Below, piece by piece: positions 41,288 to 50,052 of a DNA stretch of 64,000 nt (positions within the stretch are counted from its first letter, which is position 1; every line of letters starts with the position of its first letter). Both the position numbers and the translations under genes were made by a program. The notes beneath the pieces were generated by a model. That model was not told where the DNA came from and made no database searches. It worked only from the letters and a program-made list of their open reading frames with translations. This stretch comes from Streptomyces netropsis (GTDB lineage Bacteria; Actinomycetota; Actinomycetes; Streptomycetales; Streptomycetaceae), in assembly GCF_014203545.1 (NCBI RefSeq), contig NZ_JACHJG010000011.1, forward strand, positions 186,001 through 250,000, given 5' to 3'.

Positions 41288-42349
41288 ATGGAGACACACC
41301 CGCCCCAGGACCCGATCACCGACCCCGTGCCTGCCCCCACCGCCACGGTGAGCCGCAAGGTGGTCGTGCGGCGCTGGCTCATCGGTTTGGCCGCAGTCGG
41401 AGTGATCGGGTGGACGTGCTCGGCTGTGTCCGACTACTTCGAGAACCTCCAAGGCGGCCCCGTACGGTCCGCAGCGGACTACCGCAAGCAGGACATCAAG
41501 ACCCGCGAGGCCGGAAGGCGGGCTGTCGGCGAACTACGGCCGGGCGCCGCCGACGCCAACCTGGAAAGCGAGGAAGACAGCACCTCATGTGCCGACGACC
41601 TGGGATATGACCGGGACGGCGTGACCCGGGAACAGCCCCGCTACGAGTGGGACCTCCGCTATGCCGGCAAGGCCGACTACCTGGCGGATCTGGGCAAAGT
41701 CCGTACCACCTGGGAACACCGCGGCTGGAAGACACACGACATACCGCCACCCGAGCCCACGAACCGCGAACGTCCCCTCCCGGACTGGCCGGGCATACGA
41801 ACCACCGATGACGACGGCATCGCCATCAGGATCAGCGTCGACTGGTACTCAGGAAAGCCCACTCTGTCGACCGACGGCGGCTGCATCCGCTACGACCGCG
41901 ATGACAAGGTCACCGCGCGCAAGCGCACCGGCGCCGCCGACGCGAAGCGACCCGGGGGGCGGGAGGGCACCATCACCTACGACGACGGCGTCCACGTCTC
42001 CATCGGTCCCGTCCAGCCCGTCACACCGACGCGGCAAATGACAGGCGACGCCCCACCGGCCGCGCACACCTACCGCGTCATCATCACCGTGACGAACCGA
42101 AGCGGGGCTCCGGTGGAGCTGAACAGTCACGACATCGGGAGCTACGAGGGGGCGAACCCGGGTGTCAAATGGCCTAGCGGCTACCCGGCAGAGCTCCACG
42201 GGGGCAGCCGGAACGAGGTGGCAGAAGGTGCGTCGACGCGCCTGGAGTTCGTATTCACCACCGCGCAGGCAAAGCCCGCACACCTGCAGATCACGTACGG
42301 ACCCGGCGACCTCCACACGCAATACCTGTGGCTGCTCTCCATCCCGTAG
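41288..42349 (+). CDS. Membrane-anchored protein with C-terminal beta-sandwich (unknown function)
   Basis: A 353-residue protein: cytoplasmic N-terminus of about 28 residues, one transmembrane helix (about residues 30-47, WLIGLAAVGVIGWTCSAV), then an outside region. The middle (residues about 60-230) contains EEDSTSCADDLGYDRDGV and a later single Cys, suggesting one disulfide. The C-terminal part (TYRVIITVTNRSGAPVELNS to TRLEFVFTTAQAKPAHLQI) resembles DUF4352-type beta-sandwiches. Not assigned to a function. Confidence 0.72.
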   Translation: METHPPQDPITDPVPAPTATVSRKVVVRRWLIGLAAVGVIGWTCSAVSDYFENLQGGPVRSAADYRKQDIKTREAGRRAVGELRPGAADANLESEEDSTSCADDLGYDRDGVTREQPRYEWDLRYAGKADYLADLGKVRTTWEHRGWKTHDIPPPEPTNRERPLPDWPGIRTTDDDGIAIRISVDWYSGKPTLSTDGGCIRYDRDDKVTARKRTGAADAKRPGGREGTITYDDGVHVSIGPVQPVTPTRQMTGDAPPAAHTYRVIITVTNRSGAPVELNSHDIGSYEGANPGVKWPSGYPAELHGGSRNEVAEGASTRLEFVFTTAQAKPAHLQITYGPGDLHTQYLWLLSIP

Positions 42350-42505
42350 CTCGCATGCGCGGTGAAAGGGGCGAGAAATTCCTCCCCCCGGCCCCGGACC
42401 CCAAGCAGCCCTGCACCGCGACCTCGGCCCCGAGCGCGATCAGCAGGGGACTTGCCGGCGCCGGAGTCCCGGTCAGGCAGAGCGGCTGTGGAGGACGAAC
42501 AGCCG

Positions 42506-43966
42506 TCAGCAACGACGGCCTTGACAAGGTACGGGCGCCGGTTGCGCTTCGGTTCTCCCCTCACGCCGGGACAAGGCGACGAGAAAGGTCAGCGCGATCC
42601 CCGCTGCCACCACGAACAGGGTGGTGCTGATCCCCTGTGCCGTCTCGTTCTGCAGCCGCTCTCCAGCCAGGTCGTCCAAGCCGGCTGTCGCCACAAGCAC
42701 CAGGATGGCGAGGCCCACAGCGGCACCCATCCCCGAGCCGGTGGACGCGATCCCTGAAGCGATGCCTTGCTCACGGTCGGACACACCCGTTCCAGCGGCG
42801 ATGAACATGCTGGTGAACACGATCCCGTCGCCGATGCTGAGCGCGACGAGCCCCGGGATCAGCGAGCTGTACGAGCCGTCCGGGGCGATCGCCGAGCCGA
42901 GCAGGACGGCGCCGAGCGCACCGATGGCGAGGGCGCCGAGCAGCGTGCGCTGGAGACCGAATCGCGTCACCATCTGGCCGGCCGTGGTCGACCCCGCGAC
43001 GACAACGGCTGTGGGAATCAGGAAGCCGGCCCCGGTTTTCAAGGCGTCATAGCCGAGGATCTCCTGGAAGTAGATCGAGAGGAAGTACAGAACGGAGCCG
43101 AATGTCGCCATGAACATGAACGCGATGACGAGGCTCGTGACGAGGTTGCGGTTGGCGAGCAGTCGCGGCGGCACGAGCGGGTCGCTGCTGTTCCGCTCGA
43201 TGAGCGCGAAAACTCCCAACAGCAGGAGTCCCGCCGCCGCGCTGAAGAGAATGCCGGGCGAGAGCCAGCCCAGTCCCGGCCCCTGGACCAGTGCGAACAC
43301 GATCAACGTAACCCCAAGGGTGACGCTGAGCGCACCGGGCAGGTCGAATGTGCGTCCTCTGTCGCGCTGCCGGTCCTTCGGGATCAGCACGAACGCGAGG
43401 AACAGGGCAGGACCTGCCAAAGCGACATTGACCAGGAACACCGCTTCCCAGCCGAATGCGTGGGTCAGCAGCCCCCCGAGGAGTACGCCGATCACCAGTC
43501 CGGCCGCACCGGCGCCGCCCCAGATCCCCAGCGCGCGGTTACGCACGCGGCCTTCGGCGAACGTGACGTTGATGAGCGCCAGCGTGGTGGGAAAGACCAG
43601 CGCGCCACCGAGGCCTTGAAACGCGCGAGCGGCGAGCAGCGTCCCGGGCGCGGTCGCCAGTCCGCCCGCAAGCGCCGCTCCGGCGAAGAGGCCAAGGCCG
43701 GTGGCCAGGACCCGGCGTCGTCCGATGAGGTCCGCGGCGCGTCCGCCGAACAGGAGAAAACCGGCGGAGGCGACTGCGTAGGCGCTGATCACCGATTGCA
43801 GTGTCTGCGCGGAATAGCCGAGGTCGCGTGCGATGTCAGGCAGCGCCACAACGACGATGTACTGGTCGAGCGAGACGATCAACATGGCGAACGACAGCAG
43901 CGCGAGTGTCGCTGTCTCACGGTTCCAGCCGAGCCCGCTTTGCGGAGACCCTCCGGCAGATGCCAC
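42506..43966 (-). CDS. DHA2-family (14-TM) MFS drug exporter
   Basis: A 486-residue H+-antiporter with about 14 transmembrane segments. Motif A appears as GGRAADLIGRRRVLATGLG after TM2, and the QYIVVVALPDIARDLG of TM1 is typical of EmrB/QacA exporters. GTG 43966 has GAGGAG 7 nt upstream. Codon use looks less GC-rich than neighbours in several stretches, and the promoter region (43985-44040) is AT-rich and directly abuts a transposase remnant, so the gene may have arrived by transfer. The drug is unknown. Confidence 0.9.
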   Translation of the reverse strand: MASAGGSPQSGLGWNRETATLALLSFAMLIVSLDQYIVVVALPDIARDLGYSAQTLQSVISAYAVASAGFLLFGGRAADLIGRRRVLATGLGLFAGAALAGGLATAPGTLLAARAFQGLGGALVFPTTLALINVTFAEGRVRNRALGIWGGAGAAGLVIGVLLGGLLTHAFGWEAVFLVNVALAGPALFLAFVLIPKDRQRDRGRTFDLPGALSVTLGVTLIVFALVQGPGLGWLSPGILFSAAAGLLLLGVFALIERNSSDPLVPPRLLANRNLVTSLVIAFMFMATFGSVLYFLSIYFQEILGYDALKTGAGFLIPTAVVVAGSTTAGQMVTRFGLQRTLLGALAIGALGAVLLGSAIAPDGSYSSLIPGLVALSIGDGIVFTSMFIAAGTGVSDREQGIASGIASTGSGMGAAVGLAILVLVATAGLDDLAGERLQNETAQGISTTLFVVAAGIALTFLVALSRREGRTEAQPAPVPCQGRRC

Positions 43967-44061
43967 AGCAGCACTCCTCGACGGGAGCCTTGAAAGTCTG
44001 ATATTGCAAAGAATCTACCACTTTGCCCATCAGGAATGGGCGTGACGGCTCACCGGCTCTA

Positions 44062-44121
44062 TGGGGTCGCGGTGATTTGACTGCCGATCAGTGGGCGGTG
44101 CTGGAGCCGTTGTTATCGCTG
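44062..44121 (+). mobile_element. Remnant of an IS5-family transposase 5' end
   Basis: One frame reads WGRGDLTADQWAVLEPLLS, the characteristic N-terminus of IS5-family transposases (compare MGRGDLTNAEWYRLESFLPP in the element at 62101-63110). The similarity stops within about 20 codons, and the GNAT gene end lies 30 bp beyond. It marks an old insertion or recombination event next to the MFS gene. Confidence 0.7.
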
Positions 44122-44151
44122 GGAAACCGCGCCGACCGCGCGAGGAAATGC

Positions 44152-44700
44152 CTAGACCTCGGGAAGGGAAGGATCGGGCGTCCAGGGAGATGGTGCGGTG
44201 ATGGACCAACGTTCGTGGTCGCGCCAGGCCCCGTCGATATAGAGATAGGCGGTCGACATACCTTCGTAACGAAAGCCCAGGCGCCGGACCAAGGCCAAAG
44301 ACGCCTTGTTTGCCGGCTGAATGTTCGCCTCCAGCCGGTGGAGCCGCAGGTCGTTGAAGGCGTGCTGCAGGGCGACGGTGAGCCCTTCGGCCATGTAACC
44401 CCGCCCCGCAGACGGGGCGAAAGCCGCATAGCCGAGGGACGCGCCCTGGTAACGGCCCCGGATGATCGAGTTGATGTTGACCATGCCGGCAGCTGCACCG
44501 GTCTCCTGAACGCGGATCACGAAGCCCCGGTTGGTGCCGTCGCTGAAGCGGCGCATCCACCCCTGGAACTCCTCCGCCGTCGCGGGCAGCTGCATCCACG
44601 GCGAATGGAGCTCGGTGCTGGCCCTCACGAGCGAGCAGAACTCATCCTGGTCGGCGAGGGTGAGCGGGCACAGTTCGACCCGTGACGGCGTATGGGGCAT
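44152..44700 (-). CDS. RimJ/RimL-type GNAT acetyltransferase
   Basis: A 182-residue N-acetyltransferase: VELCPLTLADQDEFCSLVRA (start of the fold), GMVNINSIIRGRYQGASLGY, GRGYMAEGLTVALQHAFNDL (acetyl-CoA loop and helix), HRLEANIQPANKASLALVRR and LGFRYEGMSTAYLYIDGAWR. This matches ribosomal-protein-alanine-type GNATs, which also include drug-modifying enzymes. The ATG lies 6 nt after a -10-like TAACAT on the minus strand, consistent with leaderless transcription. Confidence 0.9.
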   Translation of the reverse strand: MPHTPSRVELCPLTLADQDEFCSLVRASTELHSPWMQLPATAEEFQGWMRRFSDGTNRGFVIRVQETGAAAGMVNINSIIRGRYQGASLGYAAFAPSAGRGYMAEGLTVALQHAFNDLRLHRLEANIQPANKASLALVRRLGFRYEGMSTAYLYIDGAWRDHERWSITAPSPWTPDPSLPEV

Positions 44701-44806
44701 GGGCCAATGTTAGGGGCCCTCTTCTGAACAGAAGATCACATCCGAACGTGGCAGGCTGAGGGGACGGTGAGCAGGAACGACACACGAGTGAAGGAGCACG
44801 GACGCG

Positions 44807-46033
44807 GTGCAGGTCGAGGAGGCCATTTGGACCTGGGAGCGCGCGCTTCCGCTCAAGTACGTGCTGGTCAGCGAGGAGTGGGACGGTGAGCTGACCGTCT
44901 GGGCGCACTGCGCCGACGCCGAAGGCCTCTTCATCGACCCGGCCCCGCGCCGGGAACGGCTGACCTTCGTGGGCTGCGCCCCGACGGGGCGGCTGCGCAA
45001 AGCGGTCGAGCGTGCCCGCCACCAGTCGGTCGCACCGGACGGATCCATCGAGCCCGTCGACCTCGGGGAGCTCGCCGTCATCGTCGACTTCCCCGTGCCC
45101 GGGGTCGACCCCGAGGCCGCCTCCCACCACGCCTACGACTCGCACCACTGGGAGCTGCTCGCCCCCGTCCTGCTCGACTGCCGCCCCTCCGCCCTCGACG
45201 CCTCGCTGGTCGACGTGACCGTGGAGGCCGAGGTCGACGGCCGGGCATGGCAGCGCACCGAGCCCGCGGACGCCCGTTGGCTGCTGTTCAACGGCGCGGG
45301 CGGTGCCGACCTGGGCGACTGCCGTCGGATCGACGGCCTCTACGCCGAGCGCCCCCTTCGCGACGCGCCGCCGATGCGGCTGATCGGCTGCGAGCCCGGT
45401 GAGCGGCTGTTGCGCCGGCTGGTACGCCCGCGCGCCGACGGCGACTGGGTCACGCTGCTCGCCCTGGACCGGTCCGGTCGCGTGATGCGCCTCCAGGAGC
45501 ACATGCCCCTGGAGGTCGTCGCCTCCCGCCCGTCGGCGCTCGGCGTGCCCCTCGTGGACCTCTGGCTGCGCAAGGGCCCGGCCGTGCGGCCCGTACCGGC
45601 GGTCCGCCCGGTGTGGGACGCCTGGTTCGAGGGGCCGCCGACCGAGCCCGGCTCGTGGGCCGCGTTCCCGCCCGAGGGCCGGGCCGAGTGGGCCGCCTTC
45701 GCCGCCGCCCGGCAGGGCGCCGGCCGGCCGCTGCCCGACCCCGTGCGGCACCTCGACGGCCGGCACGTCACGGATGTGTCGGCGCTGGCGTGCGCGCTGG
45801 GCGAGGCGGTCGCGGGCCCCGGCGGCCATTACCACCAGTGCTGGCGCGCGTTGCGCGGCTGCCAGTGCGGCGGGGAGTGGCCGCCCGCGCCGTTCACGCT
45901 GGTCTGGCACGACGCCGAAGTGGCCCGACGCGCGCTCGCCTCGGTGAGCGTGGACACGGCGGGCGAGACACCATACGTCGACGACGTCCTCCGACTGCTC
46001 GCACGGGTCGGCATCACCGTGGAACTCCGCTGA
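44807..46033 (+). CDS. Large protein with C-terminal barstar-like domain
   Basis: A 408-residue protein. The last about 90 residues match barstar (ribonuclease inhibitor) proteins: VRHLDGRHVTDVSALACALG, then EAVAGPGGHYHQCWRALRGC and FTLVWHDAEVARRALA. The N-terminal 310 residues show no enzyme motif I recognise; they look like repeated beta-rich modules (LLALDRSGRVMRLQEHMPLE). AGGAG lies 10 nt before GTG 44807. Such N-terminally extended barstar proteins are common in Streptomyces and may be immunity proteins, but no toxin gene is adjacent. Confidence 0.78.
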   Translation: MQVEEAIWTWERALPLKYVLVSEEWDGELTVWAHCADAEGLFIDPAPRRERLTFVGCAPTGRLRKAVERARHQSVAPDGSIEPVDLGELAVIVDFPVPGVDPEAASHHAYDSHHWELLAPVLLDCRPSALDASLVDVTVEAEVDGRAWQRTEPADARWLLFNGAGGADLGDCRRIDGLYAERPLRDAPPMRLIGCEPGERLLRRLVRPRADGDWVTLLALDRSGRVMRLQEHMPLEVVASRPSALGVPLVDLWLRKGPAVRPVPAVRPVWDAWFEGPPTEPGSWAAFPPEGRAEWAAFAAARQGAGRPLPDPVRHLDGRHVTDVSALACALGEAVAGPGGHYHQCWRALRGCQCGGEWPPAPFTLVWHDAEVARRALASVSVDTAGETPYVDDVLRLLARVGITVELR

Positions 46034-46215
46034 TCCTCCCTCTGAACTCCTCACCCGATGACTTCAGGCGCCTCCGACGATGAGTGCGCATCCCAGTGGG
46101 TGTTCTGCGGGTGCTCGGCGGAGACGCAGTACTTGAGGGCGGTACCTTGATCGCCCGCTCGGGCAACACGTCGAGCGGGCGGGGTGCGGCGGTCGCCGGT
46201 CCGGGAGCGTGCTGC

Positions 46216-46578
46216 TCAGGAGAGGAAGTCGACGCGGTCGATAAGACCTCCGCGCACCCGGTAGGTCACCAGGACGGGGATCGGGTCGTCGGCCAGGCCG
46301 TGGGCGAGTTCGTGGTCGACCACCCAGTCGCCCTCGCTGAGCCGGCCCAGGATCTCCGCCCGGCAGCGGCCTTCGGCGAACTGGGGCGCGTACGAGTCAC
46401 GCAGAGCGTGACGTCCCTGCAGTCGGCTGCCGTCACGCCGGCGGACCAGGACGTCCTCGGCATAAGTGGCAACGAAGGCGTCGATGTCGTGGCTGTTGTA
46501 GGCGGCGAGCTGCTGCTCGACCACTTCGCGAGGATCGGTCACGCGTGCGATCATGCCCTGCCCGAACTTCCCTGTCAC
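46216..46578 (-). CDS. NTF2/SnoaL-like small protein
   Basis: A 120-residue SnoaL-like protein: EVVEQQLAAYNSHDIDAFVATYAEDVLV, LQGRHALRDSYAPQFAEG and LVTYRVRGGLIDRVDF make up the cone-shaped NTF2 fold. The GTG at 46578 forms a GTGA overlap with the stop of an upstream TetR-like remnant, which supports this start over ATG 46554. Members act as isomerases, cyclases or binding proteins; the role here is unknown. Confidence 0.85.
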   Translation of the reverse strand: MTGKFGQGMIARVTDPREVVEQQLAAYNSHDIDAFVATYAEDVLVRRRDGSRLQGRHALRDSYAPQFAEGRCRAEILGRLSEGDWVVDHELAHGLADDPIPVLVTYRVRGGLIDRVDFLS

Positions 46579-46745
46579 GCCCGACCGCCGTCTCCGGTGA
46601 ATCCCCCACGCCCCTGGAGAAGGCCTGCCTGCAGACCGTTGAGGGTCAGGTCGAGAGCCGCCAGGAATGCCCGAGGGTCAGTCGCCGGCCCCGTCGGACA
46701 CGCCTCAGCAGGCCCCTCCTTCGACGGCGGGCGGGTTGGCTGAGC
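46575..46745 (-). pseudogene. C-terminal remnant of a TetR-family regulator
   Basis: On the minus strand an open frame without a start reads through DPRAFLAALDLTLNGLQAGL to a TGA at 46577-46575. The ending F-x-x-x-L-D-L-x-L-x-G-L-x-A is typical of TetR-family C-termini. Its stop overlaps the NTF2-like gene start as GTGA, so the two once formed an operon. The DNA-binding N-terminus is missing; the PhnA gene now starts divergently 30 bp upstream. Confidence 0.5.
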
Positions 46746-46774
46746 CGGCTCCTTGACTGAAATACACTCTCTCG

Positions 46775-47128
46775 GTGACCGACACCCTGCCGCCGTGCCC
46801 CGAGTGCTCCAGCACGTACACCTACGAGATGGGCGCGCTCCTGGTCTGCCCTGAGTGCGGCCACGAGTGGTCGCTCGCCTCCGCCGAACCCGCGGGCGGC
46901 ACCGAGGCCGGGGTGATCCGGGATGCCGTCGGCAACGTACTCGCCGACGGCGACACGGTGACGGTGATCAAGAGCCTGAAGGTCAAGGGCAGCCCGACCG
47001 GGATCAAGGCGGGCACCAAGGTGCGCAACATCCGCCTCGTGGAGGGTGTGGACGGCCACGACATCGACTGCAAGGTCGACGGGTTCGGTCCCATGCAGCT
47101 CAAGTCCAGCGTGGTGAAGAAGGCCTGA
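46775..47128 (+). CDS. phnA: PhnA/YjdM-family zinc-ribbon protein
   Basis: A 117-residue protein with an N-terminal zinc ribbon (CPECSSTYTYEMGALLVCPE, Cys at about residues 8, 11, 25 and 28) and an SH3-like C-terminal domain (VLADGDTVTVIKSLKVKG). This is the PhnA/YjdM architecture. Despite its name the family is not shown to act on phosphonates. The GTG lies 6 nt after a -10-like TACACT (46763-46768), so the transcript is probably leaderless. Confidence 0.9.
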   Translation: MTDTLPPCPECSSTYTYEMGALLVCPECGHEWSLASAEPAGGTEAGVIRDAVGNVLADGDTVTVIKSLKVKGSPTGIKAGTKVRNIRLVEGVDGHDIDCKVDGFGPMQLKSSVVKKA

Positions 47129-47219
47129 CCCGGCACATCGGCGTTCCGGAGGGTTCGCCGGGGCGGACCGACGGGCGGGGCCGCAGCCGGAGGGCCGGCC
47201 TCCCGCCCGACCCGTGGGC

Positions 47220-47651
47220 TCAGCGCTCCGACAGCTCCGCCGGGGCCTCCTGGACCACCCAGCCGTTGCCGTCCGGGTCCTCGAAGGACATGAACGAGTT
47301 CCAGGTCTCGCCCTTGCCGTCCTCCCAGCCCGTCGCGCCGACGTGGCGGACAGGGGAGACCTCGACACCTCGGCCCACCAGTTCCTCGCGGGCCGCCTCG
47401 ATGTCCGTGACACAGAGTTGCAGACCCTGCAGAGTGCCCGGTGCCATCGACTTCATACCGGGCGCCTCGGGCATCCCCTGGAGCATCACGATCGAACAAC
47501 GCGAGCCGGGCGGGGTCATCTGGATGATGCGCATACCGGGGGCGACCTCGTCGTCCAGGTCGACCTTGAAGCCGGCCTTGTCGGCGTAGAACTCCTTCGC
47601 CCGGTCCATGTCGGTGACAGGGACCGGGACGACTTCGAGTGTCCAGTTCAT
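47220..47651 (-). CDS. VOC-family (glyoxalase-like) protein
   Basis: A 143-residue VOC protein: LEVVPVPVTDMDRAKEFYAD, KAGFKVDLDDEVAPGMRIIQ and SIVMLQGMPE, then GLQLCVTDIEAAREELVGRG and the closing FMSFEDPDGNGWVVQE. The ATG at 47651 is preceded by GGAG on the minus strand. The function is unknown. The 235 bp between this gene and the response regulator downstream show coding-like patches (for example GLAERIARGEAEDRTGRD on the plus strand), which I could not assign. Confidence 0.87.
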   Translation of the reverse strand: MNWTLEVVPVPVTDMDRAKEFYADKAGFKVDLDDEVAPGMRIIQMTPPGSRCSIVMLQGMPEAPGMKSMAPGTLQGLQLCVTDIEAAREELVGRGVEVSPVRHVGATGWEDGKGETWNSFMSFEDPDGNGWVVQEAPAELSER

Positions 47652-47886
47652 GGAGGGTCTCCTCACAACGCAGTGGGTCTGGCCGAGCGGATCGCCCGTG
47701 GCGAGGCCGAGGACCGCACGGGACGCGACCGCGAACACCAGGGCGGGTCCACCGTCACCCACGAAGAAGCCGCCGCGCACGTCGAAACGCCCGACCCGTC
47801 ACGAACTCGTCCGTGTGCCTGCCGGCCAGGCCGTGCGGCCGCGTGCATCGCCTCTTCCGAACGGAACGCGACGGCGTCGCCCGCGC

Positions 47887-48600
47887 CTACCCCTGGCCGC
47901 TGCTCACCTCGACCAGACCCGTCTCGTACGCGGCGATCACCGCCTGGGCCCGGTCACGGGCGCCGAGCTTCCCGAAGACGCTGGTGATGTGGTTCTTCAC
48001 GGTCGACACGCTGATGTCCATCGCCCCCGCGATCTCCGCGTTGTCGAGCCCCGTGGCCATCAGCCGCCACACCTCCAGCTCGCGCGGTGTGAGTTCGCCC
48101 GCGCTCACGACGGGCGGCTTCGGGCGGTGCGGGGCCCTGACGTAGGTGGAGATCAGCCGGGTCAGCAGCCGAGGCGCGACCGCGGCCTCCCCGGTGTGCA
48201 CCACCCGGACCGCCGCGACCAGCTCTTCCGGCGAGATGTCCTTGGGCAGGAACCCGTAGGCGCCCGCGCGCAGCGCGGCCACCACGTACTCGTCCATGTC
48301 GAAGGTGCTCAGCGCCAGAACCCGGCACCCGGGCAGCTCCCGCGCCAGCTGACCCGTCGCGGCGACCCCGTCCAGCACCGGCATCCGGATGTCCATCACC
48401 ACGACGTCGGGCCGCAGCCGGTGCGCGAGGGTCACCGCCTCCGCGCCGTCCCCCGCCTCGCCCACGACCTCGAAGGCCGGGTCGGGCCCGAGGATCAGCG
48501 CCAGGCCGCGCCGCACCAGCGGCTGGTCGTCCGCGATCAGCACCCTGATCGTCCGCCCGCCCATCGCGTCCCCCATCGCGTTCCCCGTCACTTCGCTCAT
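47887..48600 (-). CDS. NarL/FixJ-family response regulator
   Basis: A 237-residue regulator: receiver VLIADDQPLVRRGLALIL, phosphoacceptor Asp in VVVMDIRMPVLDGV, and FLPKD; LuxR HTH with LTPRELEVWRLMATGLDNAE and SVSTVKNHITSVFGKL. The N-terminus (MSEVTGNAMGDAMGG) is long; an internal ATG is possible, but the first ATG overlaps the kinase stop as ATGA. It is the partner of the kinase at 48597-49784; the divergent MmpL-type transporter is its likely target. Confidence 0.92.
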   Translation of the reverse strand: MSEVTGNAMGDAMGGRTIRVLIADDQPLVRRGLALILGPDPAFEVVGEAGDGAEAVTLAHRLRPDVVVMDIRMPVLDGVAATGQLARELPGCRVLALSTFDMDEYVVAALRAGAYGFLPKDISPEELVAAVRVVHTGEAAVAPRLLTRLISTYVRAPHRPKPPVVSAGELTPRELEVWRLMATGLDNAEIAGAMDISVSTVKNHITSVFGKLGARDRAQAVIAAYETGLVEVSSGQG

Positions 48601-49784
48601 CGCAGTGCCCCCTCATCTGCCTTCAGCGGCAGCCGGGCCGACACCAGGAACCCGCCCTCGTCCAACGGCCCCGTCTCCAGCGTCCCGCCGTGCAGCACGA
48701 CCCGCTCCCGCATCCCGACCAGGCCGTAACCGGAACCCGACCCGAATCCCGAATCCGCACCCGCGCCGTCGTCCGTCACCTCCACCGCCACCTCGTCCGG
48801 CCCGTACGTCAGGCGTACGGACGCCCGCGCCCCGCCCGCGTACTTACGCGCGTTCGTCAGCGCCTCCTGGACGATCCGGAACACGGTCAAGCCCACGCTC
48901 GACGGCAGCGGACGCTCCTCGCCCCGCACGTCGAGTGCGGTGGGCAACCCGGCCCGGCACGACTCGGCGACGATCCGCTCCAGGTCCCCGACCCCGGGCT
49001 GCGGGGCGGTCGGCTCCTCCTCCACCTCGTCCCCGGCCCGCAGCACGTCCAGCAGTTGCCGCATCTCCCGCAGCGCCATCCGCCCGGACCCCTCCAGGGT
49101 GACCAGCGCCTCCCTGGCCACCTCCGGGTCACGGGCGAGGTTGGCCCGGGCACCCCCGGCCATCAACTGCATGGTGGTGATGTGGTGCGCCACGATGTCG
49201 TGCAACTCCCGTGCGATGCGCCGCCGTTCGTCGGCCACCGCGCGGTCGGCGAGCAGCCGGCGGTTGGCCTCGATCTCCCGGTGCCAGCGGTTCATCACGA
49301 TCGCGGCGATGGCGACGAGCACCCCGGCGGACCCGTTGCCTGCCAGGTCCACGATCCTCGGCCGGGGCCACGACGTCTGCCCCACCAGCGGCATCGTCAC
49401 GGCGACGAGCGTCGCCGACACCGCCACGGCCGCGCCCTTGGACCGTATGACCGTGTAGAGCGCGACCACGACCGTGGCGTTGAAGTGCTGCTCCACGGGC
49501 ACGCTCAGATTCAGCACCAGGCCGAGCAGCAGGACGGCCGCGAGCGTCAGCACCGGGGCCCGGCGGCGGGCCAGCAGGGGCAGCGCGGACACCACCAGCA
49601 GCACGCAGCCGACTGCCGGGACGGAGCCCCGCTCGACCTGGCTGGTGAGGGTGAAGCCGATCAGGTCCACGGCCGCCGCCCCCACCGCGACCAAGGCGTC
49701 GTTGCGTGTCCACGGCAGCGCGTCGCCGCCCGACAGTGCCCCGGGTATCCCGGGTGTCCCGGAAACAGGGCGCGTCGTCGACAT
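48597..49784 (-). CDS. Sensor histidine kinase, HisKA_3 type
   Basis: A 395-residue kinase with several N-terminal hydrophobic segments (residues about 25-155), the phosphoacceptor motif RIARELHDIVAHHITTMQLM, and HATPase boxes FRIVQEALTNARKYAGG and GYGLVGMRERVVLHGG. ATG 49784 has a strong GGGGAGGA upstream. Longer upstream reading has no ribosome binding site and overlaps the divergent transporter start. Coupled to the response regulator (ATGA). Confidence 0.92.
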   Translation of the reverse strand: MSTTRPVSGTPGIPGALSGGDALPWTRNDALVAVGAAAVDLIGFTLTSQVERGSVPAVGCVLLVVSALPLLARRRAPVLTLAAVLLLGLVLNLSVPVEQHFNATVVVALYTVIRSKGAAVAVSATLVAVTMPLVGQTSWPRPRIVDLAGNGSAGVLVAIAAIVMNRWHREIEANRRLLADRAVADERRRIARELHDIVAHHITTMQLMAGGARANLARDPEVAREALVTLEGSGRMALREMRQLLDVLRAGDEVEEEPTAPQPGVGDLERIVAESCRAGLPTALDVRGEERPLPSSVGLTVFRIVQEALTNARKYAGGARASVRLTYGPDEVAVEVTDDGAGADSGFGSGSGYGLVGMRERVVLHGGTLETGPLDEGGFLVSARLPLKADEGALR

Positions 49785-50052
49785 GATGGTTCCTCCCCCC
49801 AGCCGCCCCGCCGACCGGTGCCGGTGCGCCACGACTGTCATCTCTTGATCCATTCTGGCACCGGTCCCCGGCCCCGACCCGGGCCCCTGAGCCGATCCCC
49901 GAACCAGGACCACGGTCCTGGTCAGCGGCTCCTCCCGGCCCCCGCTCCCAGGCCCTTTCTCGTCCGGCACTCGGACGATTCGCACGTCCGGCGCTGATGA
50001 GCTGGACACCGGCCGGGAGAACCCGGCGCTCCACCCACTGCCGGAGGACGAC

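Noticed and set aside
47680..47880. Plus-strand patch resembling an antitoxin (GEAEDRTGRD, THEEAAAHVE)
   Set aside because: Only a vague likeness to RelB/Phd-type antitoxins; no start, no toxin partner.
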